Source: Chrysemys picta bellii (taxonomy: Eukaryota > Chordata > Testudines > Emydidae). From it: DNA of 64,000 bases. The stretch lies in NCBI RefSeq assembly GCF_011386835.1, contig NC_088809.1:21335067-21399066 (forward strand), given 5' to 3'. The translations under genes were made by a program, and so were the position numbers. The notes beneath the pieces are model-generated. The model did not search any database, was not told the origin of the DNA, and was given only the letters and a program-made list of their open reading frames with translations. Positions 44,090 through 55,809 of the stretch are shown piece by piece (positions within the stretch are counted from its first letter, which is position 1; each line of letters begins with the position of its first letter).

Positions 44090-45685
44090 AAGGGCCACGT
44101 CCTTGATGAGGATGATGCTGTATAAGAGGCCGGACTCAATGATTTACTGGTTCTGTCACAATTACCCCTCACCTCTGCGTGCCCCCTGGTGGCTGGGCAC
44201 AATAGTAACACGGTTGCTGCCTCAGTTTCCCCACTCGGACATCTTAAAAACTCCACCACATCTTTTCCTGTCCAATATTATCGCAACCCGGGTCGGGTTA
44301 TTACCCCAAACACACACGGGGCAAAACAGTCTGTAAAAGCCCCAACCACAGGCCATTTATCCCACACACATCGCTCATAAACACCCCAGCTACAGCCCTT
44401 GTCAGAAATGCGAGCAGCTAGTCCTGCCACTGGTCCCCTGACAATTCCTCCCTATTCCCAGCCAAGGTCGGCAGAGTCCCCCCTCTGCAGCGTCACCCTG
44501 TGACTGAGTTTTCCCCTTCCTGGGAACCTGCCTCCCGCCCCAGGTGACGAGCCCACTGCCCCTTCTCGGCTCCCCAGGCTCAGTGTCTCCAGATTCCAGG
44601 TGGTCGTCAGGTGCAGGATGTGAGGTTCTGCTGGGACAAGACCCTGGACCTGCGGACGTCCAACACCTCCACGCCGCTACCGGCCGCTGTGCGAGGGCCA
44701 TGGGAAGTACCACCTTGGGAGGCTGGACTGACGGCGTCCTACAGGGCCCCGGGTTGGCCCCGGCGCCCTATTTCAGCCCAGGAGGAGTTCCAGGAGGTGT
44801 CTGCGTGACCAGGCAGACTCCCCAGCTGTGGCAAAGGACCTGCCCCTCAGCTCGCTCTTGGGCTCCCCCTCGGACTGACCTCCAGGCCTGGTCACCCCAG
44901 TTGTGAGGCAGGAGAACTGAGGCCCTCTTCTTTAAAGGGGCTCAGTCACCCGGAGACAGGTCCCTTCTGGCCTTAAACTCTGTCTGAGAAGTCCCAGTAA
45001 CTTCAGAGTGACAGTCCAAGGTCACCGATGGTGCCCACTGAGGGGTCCATAAAGTGCTGTCCGACCCAGCCCCACCGCTATGTAGCAACTTTCTTGGATG
45101 TCCCCCATCTGCTGCCCTGGCCTTTTGTTTCCACTCTCTTGCGTTCTCAGATTCTCACCTCCCTTCCCAGGCCTGTTCTCACCCGTCCGCGTGTGTCATT
45201 AGCTCCCACGGGCGGCTGGTGAGAACTTGCTGTGGCCTGGGATGTGCTAAGTTCTTTCAGCATCACTGGAAGTGCCATAATTGCCCTCCTCTCCCCCACT
45301 TCTGGCCAAGAGAATGAGCCCGGATAATTGACGTTAATGACATTAAAGGAGGGAAAGCGAGTGAGTTGCTGCTTCTGACCTTGGTGTGCGGGATGCTTCA
45401 CTGCCTGACTGCAATGACGGCGGAGAAGGGGCGTGGGAGGGACACATGCACACTTCCCGATGAAGGTCACACGGGCTGGACAATCAGGCTCTATGGATTC
45501 CTTTCATTCCCACACGTGGGCGAGGAAGGAAGATGAAGGCCCGGTGTGGCTGAAAGGGGGTGTCTGTGAGCTTCCACGCCTAGTGGCTTGGAACGCAACC
45601 ACCGCTCCCCTCACCAGGAGCAAGATCCAAGCAGCTGGTTTTGTAGAGGATTTGGAGCTTATCCAGGGAACTCCAGCGATATAAA
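44090..45685. other. Single-copy DNA, no gene seen
   Basis: No exon or repeat was recognised. Frames of up to about 120 codons overlap on both strands. Confidence 0.35.
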
Positions 45686-45689
45686 CAAG

Positions 45690-45758
45690 AACACCGGAGA
45701 GGCAGCAAGGGCTAATGAGTAAGGCACTGGGCTGGGAGCCAGGAGAGCTGGTGCCCGT
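45690..45758 (+). mobile_element. MIR SINE 5' head, sense, cut by CR1
   Basis: 'gagaggcagcaagggctaat' and 'ctgggctgggagccaggaga' match the tRNA-like head of MIR. The match stops where the CR1 copy begins. Confidence 0.6.
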
Positions 45759-45759
45759 T

Positions 45760-46020
45760 CATAGAATCATAGAAGATTAGAGTTGGAAGGGACCTCAGGA
45801 GGTATCTAGTCCAACCCCCTGCTCAAAGCAGGACCAACCCCAACTAAATCATCCCAGCCAGGGCTTTGTCAAGCTGGGCCTTAAAAACCTCTAAGGATGG
45901 AGATTCCACCACCTCCCTAGGTAACCCATTCCAGTGCTTCACCACCCTCCTAGTGAAATAGTGTTTCCTAATATCCAACCTGGACCTCCCCCACTGCAAC
46001 GTGAGACCATTGCTTCTTCC
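45760..46020 (-). mobile_element. CR1 LINE 3' end, antisense
   Basis: 'catagaatcatagaagatta', 'ggaccaaccccaactaaatc' and 'ccagtgcttcaccaccctcc' continue to 'atccaacctggacctccccc'. Two terminal repeat units are retained at the 3' end. Confidence 0.92.
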
Positions 46021-46027
46021 TGCCTCT

Positions 46028-46294
46028 GGGCTTGTCTACACTTGGAATGCTACAGCAGCACAGGACTCCGGTGCAGACACAACCTACCCTGACAGGAGGG
46101 GTTCTCCTGATGGCCTAATTAATCCTCTTCCCCGTGAGGTGGCCCCTAGGTGGATGGAAGAATCCTTCCTTCCACCTAGCACTGGCTACACGGGGAGTTA
46201 GGTCGGCTTAAGTACACCGCTCAGGGGGGTGGATTTTTCACATCCCTGAGCGACGTCATTAAACCGACCCAATTTTCCAGTGCGGATGAGACCC
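46028..46294. mobile_element. TIR element with internal hairpin, class unassigned
   Basis: The left end GGGCTTGTCTACACTTGG is mirrored, with changes, by the right end (inverse GGGTCTCATCCGCACTGG). An internal inverted repeat joins 46,202-46,226 and 46,244-46,268 (GTCGGCTTAA arm against ATTAAACCGAC). No flanking duplication is clear. It lies directly against the CR1 at 45,760. Confidence 0.5.
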
Positions 46295-46899
46295 AAAACC
46301 ACATCACGAATAATGAGTAAAGATGGACCTGAAGAGCACGCAGCAAAGCCATCGCTAAAGGACTGCAGAGAGGGCGGGGGTGTCCTCCTAGACACCGACG
46401 CGACAGAGATCCACAGAGCAACGGTTGGCTCAAGAACACCTGGGCCAGGAGTGCGGTTAGAGGCTGGAGATGAGGCGGTTTCTAACCTCAGAGGAGCAGC
46501 CTCCCCTGTAGGAGATCTGGGGACTAACAACCCAATTAGTTTGAAGATGAAGCTTGATACGTTTCAGAGCGGGATGGGCTGATGGGCTGCCTGAGACAGC
46601 AGGGAGGGCTGGATTCGATGACGCAAGAAGCCTCCTTCAGTCCTACATGCCATGTTCCTGTCCACTGCAGGGCGCTGCAGGTTGGGCTGTCTCCGCTGAT
46701 GGCCCTGGCGCACATGTTTGGGCTGATCTGGGTCCCCCTAAAGCTGAGGGCGAAGCGTACACTGACGATCGGCTGTAGCAGTTCAGTGGGAGGCCGGCCC
46801 GGGGCTGAGGGTCCCTCTGTCATGAGCCGAGCAGCGATGGCAGAGTCTTTGAACGCAGCTTGCTGGCTTTCTCCAGAGGTGCCAAGCGCCGCCCCCTCC

Positions 46900-47065
46900 C
46901 CTGCGCCGCCTGTCATTGCAACGTCTCCTGCCAAGCTGTGGTTTGCTTCATAACATCATATGGCGCCCTGCGAGCGCACGCCTCCAGCTTTGCACATTTT
47001 GAGAACGGGGCTAATTTGGGGCTGTATTTGTTGCAAAGCTTTTCGGTATTTGTGCTGGAGGCGCA
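46900..47065. other. Candidate conserved noncoding element
   Basis: 'ggtttgcttcataacatcat' and 'gggctaatttggggctgtat' occur in repeat-free sequence with even composition, flanked by GC-rich DNA. The call is by texture only. Confidence 0.3.
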
Positions 47066-47069
47066 GACA

Positions 47070-48630
47070 GAGCCAGCCAGCCAAATCCCAGCCACGCGGA
47101 CGTGGGCGCAGCTCCATCCGAGTCCCCGGCGTGGCACCCGCGGGCAGCCCTATTGCCAGGGTGTTCTCTCTCCAGCACCTGCGGCCTCGGCACTCGCCAG
47201 CCTGGTCCAGATGTGACCGTGGCATCCGAGCAGTGTGAGAAGAGGCTCCGCCCCCCTGTGCCATCACGTAGGTGCAGGCCGGGCCGGTTAGTCAGAGCGG
47301 AAGGTTCTCCCAGCCACTCCTGACCTTTCGTACCCACTCCTGCACCTGCTGTCCCGGGATGTGCTGGGGCAGCCAGCGGGCTCTGGCCACCCCCAGCTGG
47401 TGGGTAACCCGTTGAGGGCTGTTGCCAGCTGGTGGAGGTTGGAGGAGCCCCTGGGCAGCTAACCGACATCAGGGCAATGAGCACGGGGAGCTGTAACTGG
47501 TGCCTGGGCAGCTCCCTGCCATGGAGACTGGGCCTCGCAGAGGCTAGCGACAGGGCCATGGACACAGTGGAGAGACGGTTGCGGGCTTCCAGACACGTTC
47601 TCGGTCCGCGGCTCTTTGGCTTGTGGACTCGGCCGCGGGGCCGGTGACCTTCGGGGAAGGCGGCTGCCCGCTGAGGCGTGTGCACCCGGCGAGGTGGCGA
47701 AGAGGAGACATTAACTTGACACCCGATAGCCAAGCCCCGGCCCTCCAGCCAAAGGCCCTTTAGCAAGTACATGGGAAAGGACTTAAAGCCGCAAAAACCA
47801 CCTCATTTCACGCTTCCCTGCCTCGCCCGTGTTTCACAGCTCTGCACTTCTCTCCTCGTGCCGTCTCCCTGGGATCCCCCTGGGCCTCCCTCTGGGGACC
47901 GCTCCTCTCTTCTCCTCTTCCTCCTCCTCTGCGCGGCAGCCGGCTGGGAAGGACAGCGCCCCGAACTTCCTTGCGCTCCCCAAGTCCTCGTTCCTCCCCT
48001 TGCCTGGTTCGTAGCAGAGAGACACTGGGCGGCTCCGTGCAATGGGATGGGAGAGGCAGAACGTCACAGGCGCTGGCTCTGGTGCAGAGCAAATCAGCAG
48101 AGACCCAAAGCCCCCCCCCAGCTAGCTGGGGTCACGGCAAAACCCGGGCTCAGCTCTCAGGGGAGTTTGTGGAGTGAAGGCTGGAGCTTCACTGCTTTTG
48201 TTTATCTGAAGTGGAGCCTGTTTGCCAAGCCCCCTTTGATATGTACACGCCGCTTGCCCACTGTCATCTAGCCTCGGACTTTGTGCCGGTGGCTATCCAT
48301 TGCTATCTGCGGTGTCTGGTCCCTTCAAGAGGCTTTGATGGGCGCGGAGCGTTTTGTGTGTCTGCAGATGCTCTCCCCCTCCTCCCCCCAACGATGGGCG
48401 ATTGATCCCGCCGCACAGGGCTCCAACTGTCCAATCGCTGGGCTGTGTGACACCCCTGGGGGTCCCCTTCTCTGGGGGATGAAGGCAGCTCGGCTGGTAT
48501 CCCCCCCCCCCCGCAGGTTAGAGTGGCCTCCAAGCCAGCCACACGCTGCAGGGGGCTTGCTCTCAGCTGCGTCCCGGGATAGCTTCAGTTACCTGCTCTG
48601 AGGTGGCCGCACCTGGGCCCTGGGAGTGGG
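47070..48630. other. GC-rich single-copy DNA, no gene seen
   Basis: A 253-codon minus-strand frame at 47,011-47,772 and others overlap each other on both strands and show no domain or splice logic. Confidence 0.35.
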
Positions 48631-48639
48631 ACACGGCGT

Positions 48640-48780
48640 GATGTAATTCAACCTTACGCTTCTCCCCCCTCCCCACCAAACCAGCTACTGCAAATGCACA
48701 ATCCGATAAATATTTTGAAAGGTTCTTCTCAAACACAGAGAAAAATGTATTCTTCGGTGAGTCATCTTTGCCAGGGCCTG
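48640..48780. other. AT-leaning island, candidate conserved noncoding element
   Basis: 'atgcacaatccgataaatat' and 'tgaaaggttcttctcaaaca' stand out from the flanks and carry no recognised repeat. Confidence 0.25.
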
Positions 48781-48814
48781 GCACTGAACGCTGGGAAGCT
48801 GCCCAGTCAGTCCA

Positions 48815-49330
48815 ATCTGATGATATACACACGCACACGCAGATGCAGGGATAGATACATACACACACACCTACAGTCGCCCCCACACGCTGACACGCTT
48901 ACCATCAGCCTGCCCACATACATCAACCCTCCTGCATACAATCACCCCCACCTAAATCAGCCCCCCACATACAGTCAACCCCTCACCTACAATCAACCCC
49001 ACATACCCACAATCACCCCCCATCCATACCTACAATCAACCCTCCCCAGACACCTGCAATCAACCCTCACACCTACAACTAATCACACGCATCTACAATC
49101 AACCTCCACACATGTACAACCAGCCCCGGTGCACACCAACGATCGACAACCACACTTACAATAAACTCCCCCATCCCTATAATAGCTCCCCCATTTCTAC
49201 AGCCCTCCCCCGCAAACACCGCTCCTACAGTCATTCTCCCTCATACTCCTACAATTAACCCCCACACCTACAATCGCCCCACACAAACTCACAGATCTAC
49301 CATCCCCCTGCTCCAACACACCCCGCGATG
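48815..49330 (+). repeat. Degenerate CA-rich minisatellite
   Basis: Irregular units of about 17-20 bases follow 'cacctacaatcaaccccc'. A clean (CA)n patch lies near 48,860. The His/Thr/Tyr-rich frame through it is an artefact. Confidence 0.8.
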
Positions 49331-49679
49331 ATCCTCGCACACAGATTCATGCAGGTCTGTTTTCACACACTACCATGCACCCCACCCATTTAGCCACATG
49401 CCCACAGTCGCCCACGCCTGGCCCACAATCGCGCCGTTTTCTCACCCCTTCGCTGAATGGAGCCACATCGCGAATTGTGTCCACACGGGAAGCCATTCCA
49501 CAAAAGCCGTTGTGCAATAGCTTATTCCACACTAGCTGTGCCAGTCAATTTCCCTGCGCAGACAAGGTCTCTGGGCTTTGGTACCTGGTCCGTAACACGG
49601 GCACAAAACTCCTGCTGCTCTCCCACACTTTGTCTGGTCAGACCGAGTTCTTCTGGACACTCTCCCTCTGCGTGTCTGG

Positions 49680-49755
49680 GCCGCGCCCGGCACCACAAGG
49701 CCCTGATTTAGATTGATGCCTCCAGGTGCTACCATAATAAACCTACTAATGTGGA
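49680..49755 (+). mobile_element. MIR-associated tail fragment, sense
   Basis: 'aggccctgatttagattgat' and 'caggtgctaccataataaac' give the sense orientation of the block seen inverted at 30,163-30,250. It is related to the tandem units at 11,690. Confidence 0.45.
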
Positions 49756-49759
49756 GCGG

Positions 49760-50165
49760 GACCTTTGTGTGATGTGTCGGAGCGTGACTGCAGAGCTGGC
49801 TGGCAAGCGATGCCTGGAGCTTCATAGGTCTGGGAGCCCGGCTTCCCCTACGCCCTCCTGGCTGGCTGAATTGTCCTGCGAGATTCGCTCGTGGGCACCA
49901 GGATGCCATAATTAATTATCTAGTTACCCGTTCCGATAGCCTCAGCGTGAAGGAATATTAAAGAGGCTGGGGGGATTCCAGGCCTGCTCAGCAATAAGAT
50001 CTGCTGTCCTTCCTGCTTCTCAATCCCCAAAGCCGGGACATTCTCCCCTTCCTGCCCCAGTGGCTCTTCGGCCTCTGCCTCCTGGGTGACAGTGATGTTA
50101 CTGTTACACGCTGCCCTTCTCCTCCCTGCCCCGTCCCAGGGCAGCCTGCACTTCTCCCTGCATGC
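49760..50165. other. Single-copy DNA, no gene seen
   Basis: 'accaggatgccataattaat' and 'tatctagttacccgttccga' near 49,900 give a short AT-rich patch. Nothing else was recognised. Confidence 0.3.
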
Positions 50166-50169
50166 TCCG

Positions 50170-50951
50170 TAGGGTTACCATACGTCCGGATTTTCCCGGA
50201 CATGTCCGGCTTTTTGGGCCTCAAATCCCCGTCCGGGAGGAAATCCCAAAAAGCCGGACATGTCTGGGAAAATAGGGAGGGAGGGACCGGTGGTGCTCGG
50301 CCGGGGGCCGGAGCCGCCGGGGCCGGCAGTGCTTGGCCGGAGCCGCCGGGGCCGGCAGTGTGGGGCTGGGGCCAGGGGCCGGGGCCAGAGCCGGCAGTGC
50401 GGGGCCCAGAGCCGGCGGTATTCGGCCCGGGGCCAGCGGTGTTCGGCCGGGAGTCGGGCTGGGGCCAGCGGTGTGGAGCCGGGGGCCGGGGTGCTCAGCC
50501 GGGGCCGGAGCTGGTGGTGCGGGGCCCGGGGCCGGCTGTGTTCGGTTGGGGGCCGGGCTGGGCCAGGGTGCTGGGCCAGGGCCGGGCCGGAGGTGCTCGG
50601 CTGGGGGCCGGTGGTGCGGGGCCGGGCGGTGCTCGGCTGGGGGCTGGGCCGGGGCCAGGGCCGGCGGTGCTCGGGGCCGGGGTCGGGGGCCGGTGGTGCG
50701 GGGCCGGGGGCCGGCAGTGCGGGGCCCGAGCCAAGCCGGGCAGGAGACACCGGGGCCAGAGCCACGCCTCCTCGCGCCCCCCCCGCCCCAGCTTGCCTGC
50801 TGCTTCAGGCTTCCCGCGAATCAAATGTTCGCGGGAAGCAGGGGAAGGGGAGGGGCAGGGGGTGAAGCATCCAGGGGTGGGGGCGGAGTTGGGGCGGGGC
50901 CGGGGCCCGTGGAGTGTCCTCTTTTTGGACACTTAAAATATGGTAACCCTA
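50170..50951 (-). mobile_element. TAGGGTTACC hAT-type element, second copy, inverted
   Basis: The ends TAGGGTTACCATA and TATGGTAACCCTA form a near-perfect inverted pair. The right end ('gtgtcctctttttggacact') matches the left end of the copy at 42,374, so the two lie in opposite orientation. The interior is a GC-rich tract of 'gggccggcagtgcggggcc'-type units (about 50,280-50,720). The flanks ATGCTCCG and GGTCAGAG do not match, so the target duplication is lost. Confidence 0.75.
50190..50273. repeat. 29-bp inverted repeat near the element end
   Basis: Arms 50,190-50,218 and 50,245-50,273 (core CCGGACATGTCCGGC) are complementary with one mismatch, around a 26-base loop. The same core reappears at the right end of the 42,374 copy. 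Confidence 0.85.
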
Positions 50952-50959
50952 GGTCAGAG

Positions 50960-51990
50960 GTAGCAGTTGGGGAGGCAAAGGCTGGATGTGTATCTACAGA
51001 GAAGGGGGTTATTCGACACAGGACACAAGATTTGTCCAGAAACCAGTCTTTCAGGCGGGCTGGAGTCCAGGCTCTGGAGCCGAAATGTACCTGAGCTTTG
51101 CCTGCTCAAACGGCATGGCTCCCCCTTAAGCCCTGGCCTGCCGTTCACCTGCCTCTAATCTCTGAGTGGAGCTAATCACGAGAATAATAGCGGGTCAGCA
51201 GATGCTAATCCGGGGCCATAAGCCGTGTGGGAAATGCGCCGCAGGTGTCGCGCATGCCGGGATCTGCCAACCTCATGCTGCAAGATGGAGCCTGCCCTGC
51301 AGATGGGGCCTCTCCTCCCAAGGACGTAGATCCTGTCTACTCTACCCTCCCGCCCGGGATCCTGGTTCCTGCCCTGTTGCCCTGGGTGACTGGACTTTAA
51401 CCATATTTCAGAGCCAGGCAAAGGCCCGGTCTGACCAGGGTTCTGAGACACGGCTGGGTGCCGGGCTACAGGCCGGCCAGGGCTGCGGCTGTCCCAGGTG
51501 AAGGCTGAGCACAGCAGGTGCCCGTGTGAGGCCCGTCTGGCGCAGGGAGCGGAGATGGGGCTTAGGGCCTTCCGGAGGTTCTGGAACGGCCTCGCAGGAG
51601 GAGCCGTGGGGGCTGCCTGCCACAGCAACGACTGGCCTCGAAGACCCAGGAGGTCCTCCCAGTCCTGTGCTCTGCTCCGTGGCTATGTGGCTGGTTCAAA
51701 TCCAGCCCAGGACAGCAGGGAACCAGAGCTGTTCCCCTCCAGAGGATGCTCAGGGCTCTGCTTTGCACGAGGCGAGCTCATGGCCGCGGTACAGCTCCTA
51801 ACACGTAGCTGCGGAGGAACGAGTGGATGCTCTATCCCCTGAGGTGACTCCTCTGGGCAGGTGGGGGCGCTATACTGGGGTGGGGGCTACACCAGCTAGT
51901 GGCGTACGTTCCCAGCAGGCCTGTCCCCTCATAGGACATTATCCCAAGCTCCCACCAGGCCCTGGGGCAGCAAGTGAATCGTATCCATCC
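50960..51990. other. Single-copy DNA, no gene seen
   Basis: A B-box-like 'ggttcaaatccagcc' at about 51,691 suggests a degraded tRNA-headed SINE, but no full head is visible. No exon was recognised. Confidence 0.35.
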
Positions 51991-51994
51991 TGTT

Positions 51995-52125
51995 CTATAG
52001 GCAGGGAAACTGAGGCACGGCACGGGAAAGCGACTCACCCAAGGTCACCCAGCAGATCAGCGGCAGGGCGGGGATTCCTGACTCCCAGCCCTACGCTCAT
52101 TCCTCTAGACCAGGATGCCTCAGCT
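51995..52125 (-). mobile_element. MIR SINE, antisense, well preserved
   Basis: 'cagggaaactgaggcacggc', 'gactcacccaaggtcaccca' and 'gattcctgactcccagccct' end in 'cattcctctagaccaggatg'. All MIR core blocks are in order. Confidence 0.85.
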
Positions 52126-52399
52126 GGGCAACTGCTGCCCACGCTGGATCTGTTCCGTAGTTAATCAGGGGCCTTTGGCCTTCAGGGTTGGCAGCTTGGC
52201 ACTAAATGCTCTTAAACCCCCCTGGCAAAGACCATGTGACCACACCAATGGGCGTGGACGTTGGTGCGATGGCTAGAGAGCAGCGGACGCCTGGCTCGCC
52301 AGGATCAGAGGTGGAGGCTAACGAGCATGCGGCTGGCACCCAGCGTCTGAGGCTGCTAACCCTGGGTGCTGTCCCCCACGTCGAGTGACCAAGGCCGAT

Positions 52400-52870
52400 G
52401 CTTGTTGATGAAAGGCGAGTCCGTGGCAATAGGGAGGGATGGCGAGTGTGTTCTGTGGGTGCAGGGCAGTGAGAGTGTGCAGGTGTCCACGAGCGAGTGT
52501 GCAAATGCGGGGGAGTGTGTCAGGCGAAAGTGAGTGTGTTTCAGTGTGAGCCGGGCTGGGCAGGTGCGAGTGTGGTTGTGTGGCAGTGCAGATGCTAGCG
52601 AGCGCCTGTGAAGTGCGTGCTTGTGCATGTGCGTGTGCAGGGGTGTGGGGGTGTAGGTTTGCACAATGGGCGTGTGGGGAGATGTGAATGGACGTGTGTC
52701 TGTGAGTGTGCCGCGGATGTATTTCCACGAGTGTGCGGCTGTGAGCCGGTTTGCCAGGGGGCAGGGGTGCGTGTGTACTGGAGTGAATGCATGGGTACGG
52801 GCAGGTCTGGGTGAGTGTTGCAGGTTGTGTTTTGTGTGTGTGGTTGTGTACGTGTGGGTCTTTGACGCAG
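52400..52870 (+). repeat. GT-rich degenerate simple sequence
   Basis: Irregular GTGTG/GAGTGTG iterations of variable spacing run for about 470 bases. It gives His/Thr-rich minus-strand frames that are not genes. Confidence 0.8.
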
Positions 52871-52879
52871 CAGCTTCCA

Positions 52880-53440
52880 GACTAAGCCCGGGGCCGTGCT
52901 GGCCCACCGCAAGAGCTGGTAATCAGATGATCAGAGAGAGAAGGGCCTGGCTGCAGGGAGCAGAGACGGGGTACCTGAGTGGAGCAGGGCTGGGGACAGG
53001 CTGAGGAGCTGGGGAGCTCCAGCCTGGAAAGCCCCAGGCTGCGGCCTAGCAGAAGGCCAAGGGGTACTGGGGGTTGCAAAGGGCAGCCCAGGGGTAGGCC
53101 AAGGCAGCAGGTCCAAACCCAACCTTGCCTGTGATGAGTGGCTTATAGTGCAGTCTGCCCCAGGAAGCGGGGCTAGTTGGTGACTGGCAGTGGCCTTATC
53201 CTGAGGCAAGGTAGGGATAGTGGGTGGGGGTTCCCTGGGGAGGGGAAACCCAGTGGAAAGGGGTTCTGCCCGAGGGCAGTCCCCCAGATAAGGGCACCGG
53301 GATCCTGGGAGGGACACGGGGGCCAGAAGAGGACAGGCGAACCACTGGCCTGCAGAGGGCGCTCCAGGACGCTGGAAGAGCTAATTCCCGGAGTCACCAG
53401 CAGGAGGCACCGCAGGGGGTGAGTCCGCCCCTCTACAGGC
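52880..53440 (+). mobile_element. Retroelement-like dispersed repeat, long fragment
   Basis: The last 135 bases match 35,705-35,832. The preceding text ('ggggagctccagcctggaaa', 'ggggttccctggggagggga', 'gagggcgctccagga') has the texture of the same dispersed family. No coding domain is present. Class is unresolved; an LTR or its flanking leader is likely. Confidence 0.5.
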
Positions 53441-53689
53441 TCCATTTGCTAAATTGCCCCCCAGCCTCCCACATCCGTGGGGCGCACAGACGGGCCCGCA
53501 GCGCTCGGGGGGCTGGAGAAGCCGGAGGTTGATGGTACTTGCCAGGCCCTGCTTGGTGATGAAAAGTCTCCCCCCGCCCCCAGGAGCCATCCTAGGGAAA
53601 CACAGCAAGAGGCGTGAAGTCCGAGCCCCCGCCAGCCGCACTGGTGTGAATCCGAAGTGGCTTCGCTGAGGCTGGTGGCCCCGAGTCTA

Positions 53690-53860
53690 GGGATGAGCTG
53701 AGTCGCCACCGCCGAATTGCCGCCAAATCCGCAGGACCGGGGACCTCCCGCAGGCAGCCTGACTGCCGCCCTCACAGGGACCGGCAGGGCGCCCCCCGCG
53801 GCTTGCCGTCCGCGCTTGGAGCGCTGGTGCCTGGAGCTGCCGCTGCCAGGGGGCTGAGCC
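53690..53860. mobile_element. Degraded CAGGGCCGG-family hAT fragment
   Basis: 'gccaccgccgaattgccgcc' and 'gagcgctggtgcctggagct' match internal and right-end blocks of the intact copies at 41,063 and 57,907. Both termini are missing or altered and no flanking duplication is visible. Confidence 0.5.
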
Positions 53861-54170
53861 GGTAGCCCCAAACAACCTGCACCCCCTTTCCTGGCCACGT
53901 GCACTGAGGTGTGCTGGGGCAGCGCCACCCCCCAAGTCAGCACTCAAGCCTGTTCGCCCTGAGAAGCTACAGCCCGGGGACACAATGACTCAGTGGGGTG
54001 AGACAGTGGGACGAGAGCAGGAGCAGACCCAACGTCTGGCAGAAATGAAGGAGATCCGCTGCCGCCTAAAAGGCCATTGGTTTCCCTGTAATAAGCAAAT
54101 TCCATCTAAAGCGGGGAGGTCAGATGCCACGGTGATGAGGAAAGCCCGGGGGGGGGGGGGGAATGTGTGG

Positions 54171-54171
54171 G

Positions 54172-54209
<38 letters not shown>

Positions 54210-54222
54210 GGGGGTGTCTGGG

Positions 54223-54276
<54 letters not shown>

Positions 54277-54289
54277 GGGGGTGTCTGGG

Positions 54290-54327
<38 letters not shown>

Positions 54328-54340
54328 GGGGGTGGATGGG

Positions 54341-54398
<58 letters not shown>

Positions 54399-54481
54399 GG
54401 GGGTGTCTGGGGATAGATAGATAGATAGAGGGGGTGTCTGGGGATAGATAGATAGATAGATAGATAGATGGGGTGGATGGG

Positions 54482-54535
<54 letters not shown>

Positions 54536-54548
54536 GGGGGTGGATGGG

Positions 54549-54606
<58 letters not shown>

Positions 54607-54619
54607 GGGGGTGTCTGGG

Positions 54620-54660
<41 letters not shown>

Positions 54661-54670
54661 GGTGGATGGG

Positions 54671-54724
<54 letters not shown>

Positions 54725-54737
54725 GGGGGTGGATGGG

Positions 54738-54775
<38 letters not shown>

Positions 54776-54788
54776 GGGGGTGTCTGGG

Positions 54789-54834
<46 letters not shown>

Positions 54835-54847
54835 GGGGGTGTCTGGG

Positions 54848-54885
<38 letters not shown>

Positions 54886-54929
54886 GGGGGTGTCTGGGGA
54901 TAGATAGATAGATAGAGGGGGTGTCTGGG

Positions 54930-54964
<35 letters not shown>

Positions 54965-54976
54965 GGGGTGGATGGG

Positions 54977-55022
<46 letters not shown>

Positions 55023-55035
55023 GGGGGTGGATGGG

Positions 55036-55081
<46 letters not shown>

Positions 55082-55125
55082 GGGGGTGGATGGGGATAGA
55101 TAGATAGATAGAGGGGGTGTCTGGG

Positions 55126-55160
<35 letters not shown>

Positions 55161-55172
55161 GGGGTGGATGGG

Positions 55173-55218
<46 letters not shown>

Positions 55219-55348
55219 GGGGGTGTCTGGGGATAGATAGATAGATAGATAGAGGGGGTGTCTGGGGATAGATAGATAGATAGATAGATAGATGGGGTGG
55301 ATGGGGATAGATAGATAGATAGATAGATAGATAGAGGGGGTGGATGGG

Positions 55349-55386
<38 letters not shown>

Positions 55387-55399
55387 GGGGGTGTCTGGG

Positions 55400-55449
<50 letters not shown>

Positions 55450-55493
55450 GGGGGTGTCTGGGGATAGATAGATAGATAGAGGGGGTGTCTGGG

Positions 55494-55532
<39 letters not shown>

Positions 55533-55544
55533 GGGGTGGATGGG

Positions 55545-55614
<70 letters not shown>

Positions 55615-55627
55615 GGGGGTGGATGGG

Positions 55628-55673
<46 letters not shown>

Positions 55674-55800
55674 GGGGGTGGATGGGGATAGATAGATAGA
55701 TAGATAGATAGAGGGGGTGGATGGGGATAGATAGATAGATAGAGTGTCTGGAGAGAGAGAGAGAGAGAGGGTGTATGGAGGAGGTGGGGGGTGTATGGGG
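54171..55800 (+). repeat. Compound (GATA)n satellite with about 30 regular spacers
   Basis: Blocks of (GATA)4 to (GATA)16 alternate with 16-base spacers of two types, 'gagggggtgtctgggg' and 'gagggggtggatgggg' (some begin 'gatgggg'). About 30 spacers are present across 1.6 kb, and the array ends in a GA run and 'gtgtatgg' text. The minus strand stays open for 655 codons of Leu-Ser-Ile-Tyr repeats; this is a repeat product, not a protein. Exact length is prone to assembly error. Confidence 0.95.
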
Positions 55801-55809
55801 ACAGATACA

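Noticed and set aside
50175..51094. Overlapping GC-rich open frames of 145-253 codons on both strands near 50.5 kb
   Set aside because: They translate the GC-rich tandem interior of the TAGGGTTACC element and change with frame.
52318..52912. His/Thr-rich minus-strand frames of 105-183 codons
   Set aside because: They translate GT-rich simple sequence.
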